Of a DNA stretch of 7,896 nucleotides, positions 6,257 through 7,896 are shown one piece after another. Where the stretch lies: NCBI GenBank assembly GCA_031260615.1, contig JAISLG010000120.1:1-7896 (forward strand). Direction: 5' to 3'. Positions within the stretch are counted from its first letter, which is position 1. The number at the start of each line of letters is the position of its first letter. The position numbers and the translations under genes were made by a program. The DNA comes from Oscillospiraceae bacterium. GTDB lineage: Bacteria > Bacillota > Clostridia > Oscillospirales > Ruminococcaceae. The notes under the pieces are model-generated. The model was not told the origin of the DNA. It ran no database searches and saw only the letters and a program-made list of their open reading frames with translations.

Positions 6257-6945
6257 ATGCTTACCCCGCCGCCGCCGTTGTTGTCGTTTTGGTTGTTGAT
6301 GTCGTTTTGGTAGTTGTTGTCGTCGTTGCCGTAATCCCCGAGCGGATTCGGCCCGTACTTGTTGCCGCCAGGCTTGCTTTTGGTTACATAGCATACAAAG
6401 AGGAATATCCCGTACGCAAACGAAAACAGCGAGCCGACGGTCGATATTGCAATTACGCGGCTTGCCGCGCCGTCTGCGTTGTTTTCCATATATTTGGTAA
6501 CTTTGTCCGAGAGTTCGGTTGTGTCAATGTCAGCGACTTCCGAAGCGGACAGGGCGTTTTGAAAATAGTCGTAGAGTGTCGGGTCTTTGTCTTTGACTTC
6601 ACTTATTAGTTGAAATACAAAGACGATTGTCAGCACGCAGATTAAGGCGGTTATTAAAATTTGGAACAGAAAAACAAAACCGCTCTTACCCGTGTCGTGT
6701 AACCGCCGTACGGTTACGCAAATCATAGACGGGAGGAGGACAAGGCTGAGTATGCTGATTATACTGCCGATAAGCGCGTTGCTCATAGTAACCGAACTTG
6801 CTATCGAGCCGACAATGGCATAGATAATGGCATAACTCCAAAATTCATACCGCTGTGCGCGCCCCTTGAAATGCGGATTCTTAAACGCTTTCAAAAACCA
6901 ATGGAATACATTTTTGGATTCCGGTTTGATTGCTGTGTTTGGCAT
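6253..6945 (-). CDS. DUF805 membrane protein with a loop insertion and an Asn-rich tail
   Basis: Inner-membrane protein of 230 residues and unknown function. DUF805 landmarks are clear: FKGRAQRYEFW at 26-36, the conserved VRRLHDTGKSGF at 79-90, and GGNKYGPNPLG at 193-203. Four membrane segments are likely, at about 37-53, 56-78, 90-115 and 163-188. DUF805 proteins are usually around 110-150 residues. The extra length here comes from a charged segment between the third and fourth membrane helices (about 116-160: EVKDKDP, then SASEVADIDTTELSDKV) and from a hydrophilic tail (201-230) rich in Asn, Asp and Gly with a QNDINN/QNDNN repeat and GGGG. The start is supported by AGAGG five bases upstream. 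It lies 28 bases after the HipA-like kinase gene on the same strand, so the two are likely co-transcribed. The stop codon lies inside the inverted-repeat element. Confidence 0.88.
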   Translation of the reverse strand: MPNTAIKPESKNVFHWFLKAFKNPHFKGRAQRYEFWSYAIIYAIVGSIASSVTMSNALIGSIISILSLVLLPSMICVTVRRLHDTGKSGFVFLFQILITALICVLTIVFVFQLISEVKDKDPTLYDYFQNALSASEVADIDTTELSDKVTKYMENNADGAASRVIAISTVGSLFSFAYGIFLFVCYVTKSKPGGNKYGPNPLGDYGNDDNNYQNDINNQNDNNGGGGVSI

Positions 6946-6950
6946 AGTTA

Positions 6951-6955
6951 CCTCT
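6951..6955 (-). promoter_or_regulatory. Ribosome binding site of the DUF805 gene
   Basis: On the minus strand AGAGG, within an A-rich run, lies five bases before the ATG whose first base is 6945. It falls in the 28-base gap after the kinase gene. No terminator is visible in that gap, which supports co-transcription. Confidence 0.75.
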
Positions 6956-6973
6956 TTTTTATTAGTTGTTTTT

Positions 6974-7896
6974 TCATTTGGGTGCGATGGAATGTTTTAG
7001 GTTGGCTACAAAGTCAATACGCCGCCGTACCTCCGTGCATATCTTATCTGTCCGTTCGGGCGTTTCGGCGGTTAATTCGTTTTTCTCCAACAGTTCCGAT
7101 ATGCAGTCCGTAAAGTAATCTAACTTCGTTTCGTCAAACCAAGAAAGATTTTTCACAAGTTTAATCTGTTCACTGTGCGTGGGTAAAAACGGCTTGCTAA
7201 TATCATTCGCGGTGTGCGGATTGTATACATTATGCCAAAGAATACCGCCATTGTCAAATATGGGCGACATACTTTGCCATTCAAGCGTATCCGCGTTCCG
7301 TATCGCGCCGAAATTCCGATAATGTCTGTCCGAATTGGCAAGAATATAGTCGACAACTAACATTTTTTCTGTGTCGGCACGGGCATTTTTAATGCCGAGT
7401 TTTTCCGCGCAAAATATAAAATGCTCGTATTCGGAAATGTCGTCGCTTTTGTCAAATAATTTTTTTATATAAAACGCGCTGATAAATTCGTTGTCCGCCG
7501 ACAGAAAGTTAGGGCATAAACACAGATTATCGGGGGTCAGAGTATACGGGACGTGCGGTATATTTAACCGTTCGCAAAATTCACTCGCGATAACTTCATT
7601 ATACGGTTCTTTAAAAAATGGCAAGTCGCCACCTTTTAATAAATACCGCACCTCGTTTTCGGATATTATCCACCGCTTTTTCAGGTTGCCGTCAGATGTA
7701 TTGTCGGGAGAATTTGCGTTTATGTCGATATGCTTTGAGTCACCGCCGAATAATATTACCCCTATGTCACTCGTAAAATTGTTCTCAAAAAAGTTTATTT
7801 TGCTCCATTCAAGTCCGCTGTTTTCGGGGCGCACCCAGTAATGGTCAGATCGTGACAACCCAAAGCATTTTATTATCAACTGTTGTATCGTGACAA
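6974..7896 (-). CDS. HipA-like protein kinase, N-terminus cut by the window edge
   Basis: Partial gene. The frame is open from the right edge (sense codons reading VTIQQL up to 7877) to the TGA at 6976-6974. A TTG at 7879 could serve as a start, but the related clostridial proteins I recall continue upstream of the segment matching KCFGLSRSDHYW, so I read this as truncated. Counting from that TTG codon, the kinase parts are: K82 in YLLKGG (ATP-binding lysine), EPYNEVIASEFCERL (91-105) as the helix carrying the partner acid, catalytic loop NSDRHYRNFG (182-191; D184, R185, H186, N189), and PIFDNG (206-211) as the DFG-like metal site with D209. All look intact, so an active Ser/Thr kinase of the HipA fold is plausible. 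HipA itself phosphorylates GltX and is held by HipB. No HipB-like DNA-binding gene is visible, although one could lie beyond the edge. Substrate unknown. Confidence 0.8.
   Translation of the reverse strand, partial: VTIQQLIIKCFGLSRSDHYWVRPENSGLEWSKINFFENNFTSDIGVILFGGDSKHIDINANSPDNTSDGNLKKRWIISENEVRYLLKGGDLPFFKEPYNEVIASEFCERLNIPHVPYTLTPDNLCLCPNFLSADNEFISAFYIKKLFDKSDDISEYEHFIFCAEKLGIKNARADTEKMLVVDYILANSDRHYRNFGAIRNADTLEWQSMSPIFDNGGILWHNVYNPHTANDISKPFLPTHSEQIKLVKNLSWFDETKLDYFTDCISELLEKNELTAETPERTDKICTEVRRRIDFVANLKHSIAPK

Larger units (their letters stand above)
6049..6258. repeat. Long imperfect inverted-repeat element between convergent genes
   Basis: About 210 bases form two unequal arms around a central hairpin. 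The outer ends are inverted copies of ATATAGGCAAYACAGG (6049-6064 on plus, 6258-6243 on minus), with one mismatch in 16. Going inwards, both arms read ACAGKGGCAACG, then a 6-7-base non-matching spacer, then ACAAATATAACCCGA. The left arm (about 128 bases) is longer than the right (about 76), because different short repeats have multiplied in each. The outermost base on the left is the last base of the GNAT stop codon. On the right the end supplies the last Ile codon and the TAG stop of the DUF805 gene. No transposase is encoded. It could be a MITE-like or REP-like element, or a locally grown bidirectional terminator. Confidence 0.7.

Noticed and set aside
6211..6609. Plus-strand reading frame rich in Val through the DUF805 3' end
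   Set aside because: It is the antisense reading of the Asn/Gly codon repeats and the 9-mer array. The minus strand carries recognisable DUF805 motifs.
7877..7879. TTG as the true start of the HipA-like kinase
   Set aside because: The frame stays open to the window edge, no good ribosome binding site precedes it, and related proteins as I remember them extend further upstream. Treated as a truncated gene.

Overview
The window looks like a piece of a bacterial chromosome of moderate GC content, most likely from an anaerobic Bacillota of the class Clostridia. The support is family-level recognition only: a clostridial-type valyl-tRNA synthetase, a two-part GNAT protein and a HipA-like kinase of types I associate with gut Clostridia. 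No 16S rRNA or other phylogenetic marker is present to settle this.

Plus strand, positions 1 to about 6050: a run of same-strand genes. It opens with the last 42 residues of a small nucleotidyltransferase, then valS, an SCP2-fold lipid-binding protein with a Lys/Ala/Gln/Glu-rich tail, two adjacent M42-family metallopeptidases whose reading frames overlap by 8 bases, and a GNAT acetyltransferase. The gaps are about 21, 75, 7, -8 and 45 bases, so SCP2 and the two peptidases are probably translated from one message. The other genes may belong to the same operon or to adjacent ones.

Positions 6049 to 6258: an unusual intergenic block between convergent genes. It is a long imperfect inverted repeat. 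Both ends carry the same 16-base sequence with one mismatch, and the centre is a strong hairpin that probably terminates transcription from both sides. The two arms contain different short tandem repeats (7-mer and 11-mer on the left, 9-mer on the right) that look like variants of one GGCAA-containing unit. The left arm has seven GGGG runs separated by CAA, a textbook G-quadruplex pattern. This is the most unusual part of the window.

Minus strand, positions 7896 down to 6253: a HipA-like protein kinase gene that runs off the right edge, followed 28 bases later by a DUF805 membrane protein with an atypical loop insertion and an Asn-rich tail. These two are probably co-transcribed.

No tRNA, rRNA, CRISPR array, transposase or phage structural gene was seen. 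I found no clear defence or biosynthetic system. The best candidate for something undescribed is the repeat-expanded palindrome at 6049-6258.
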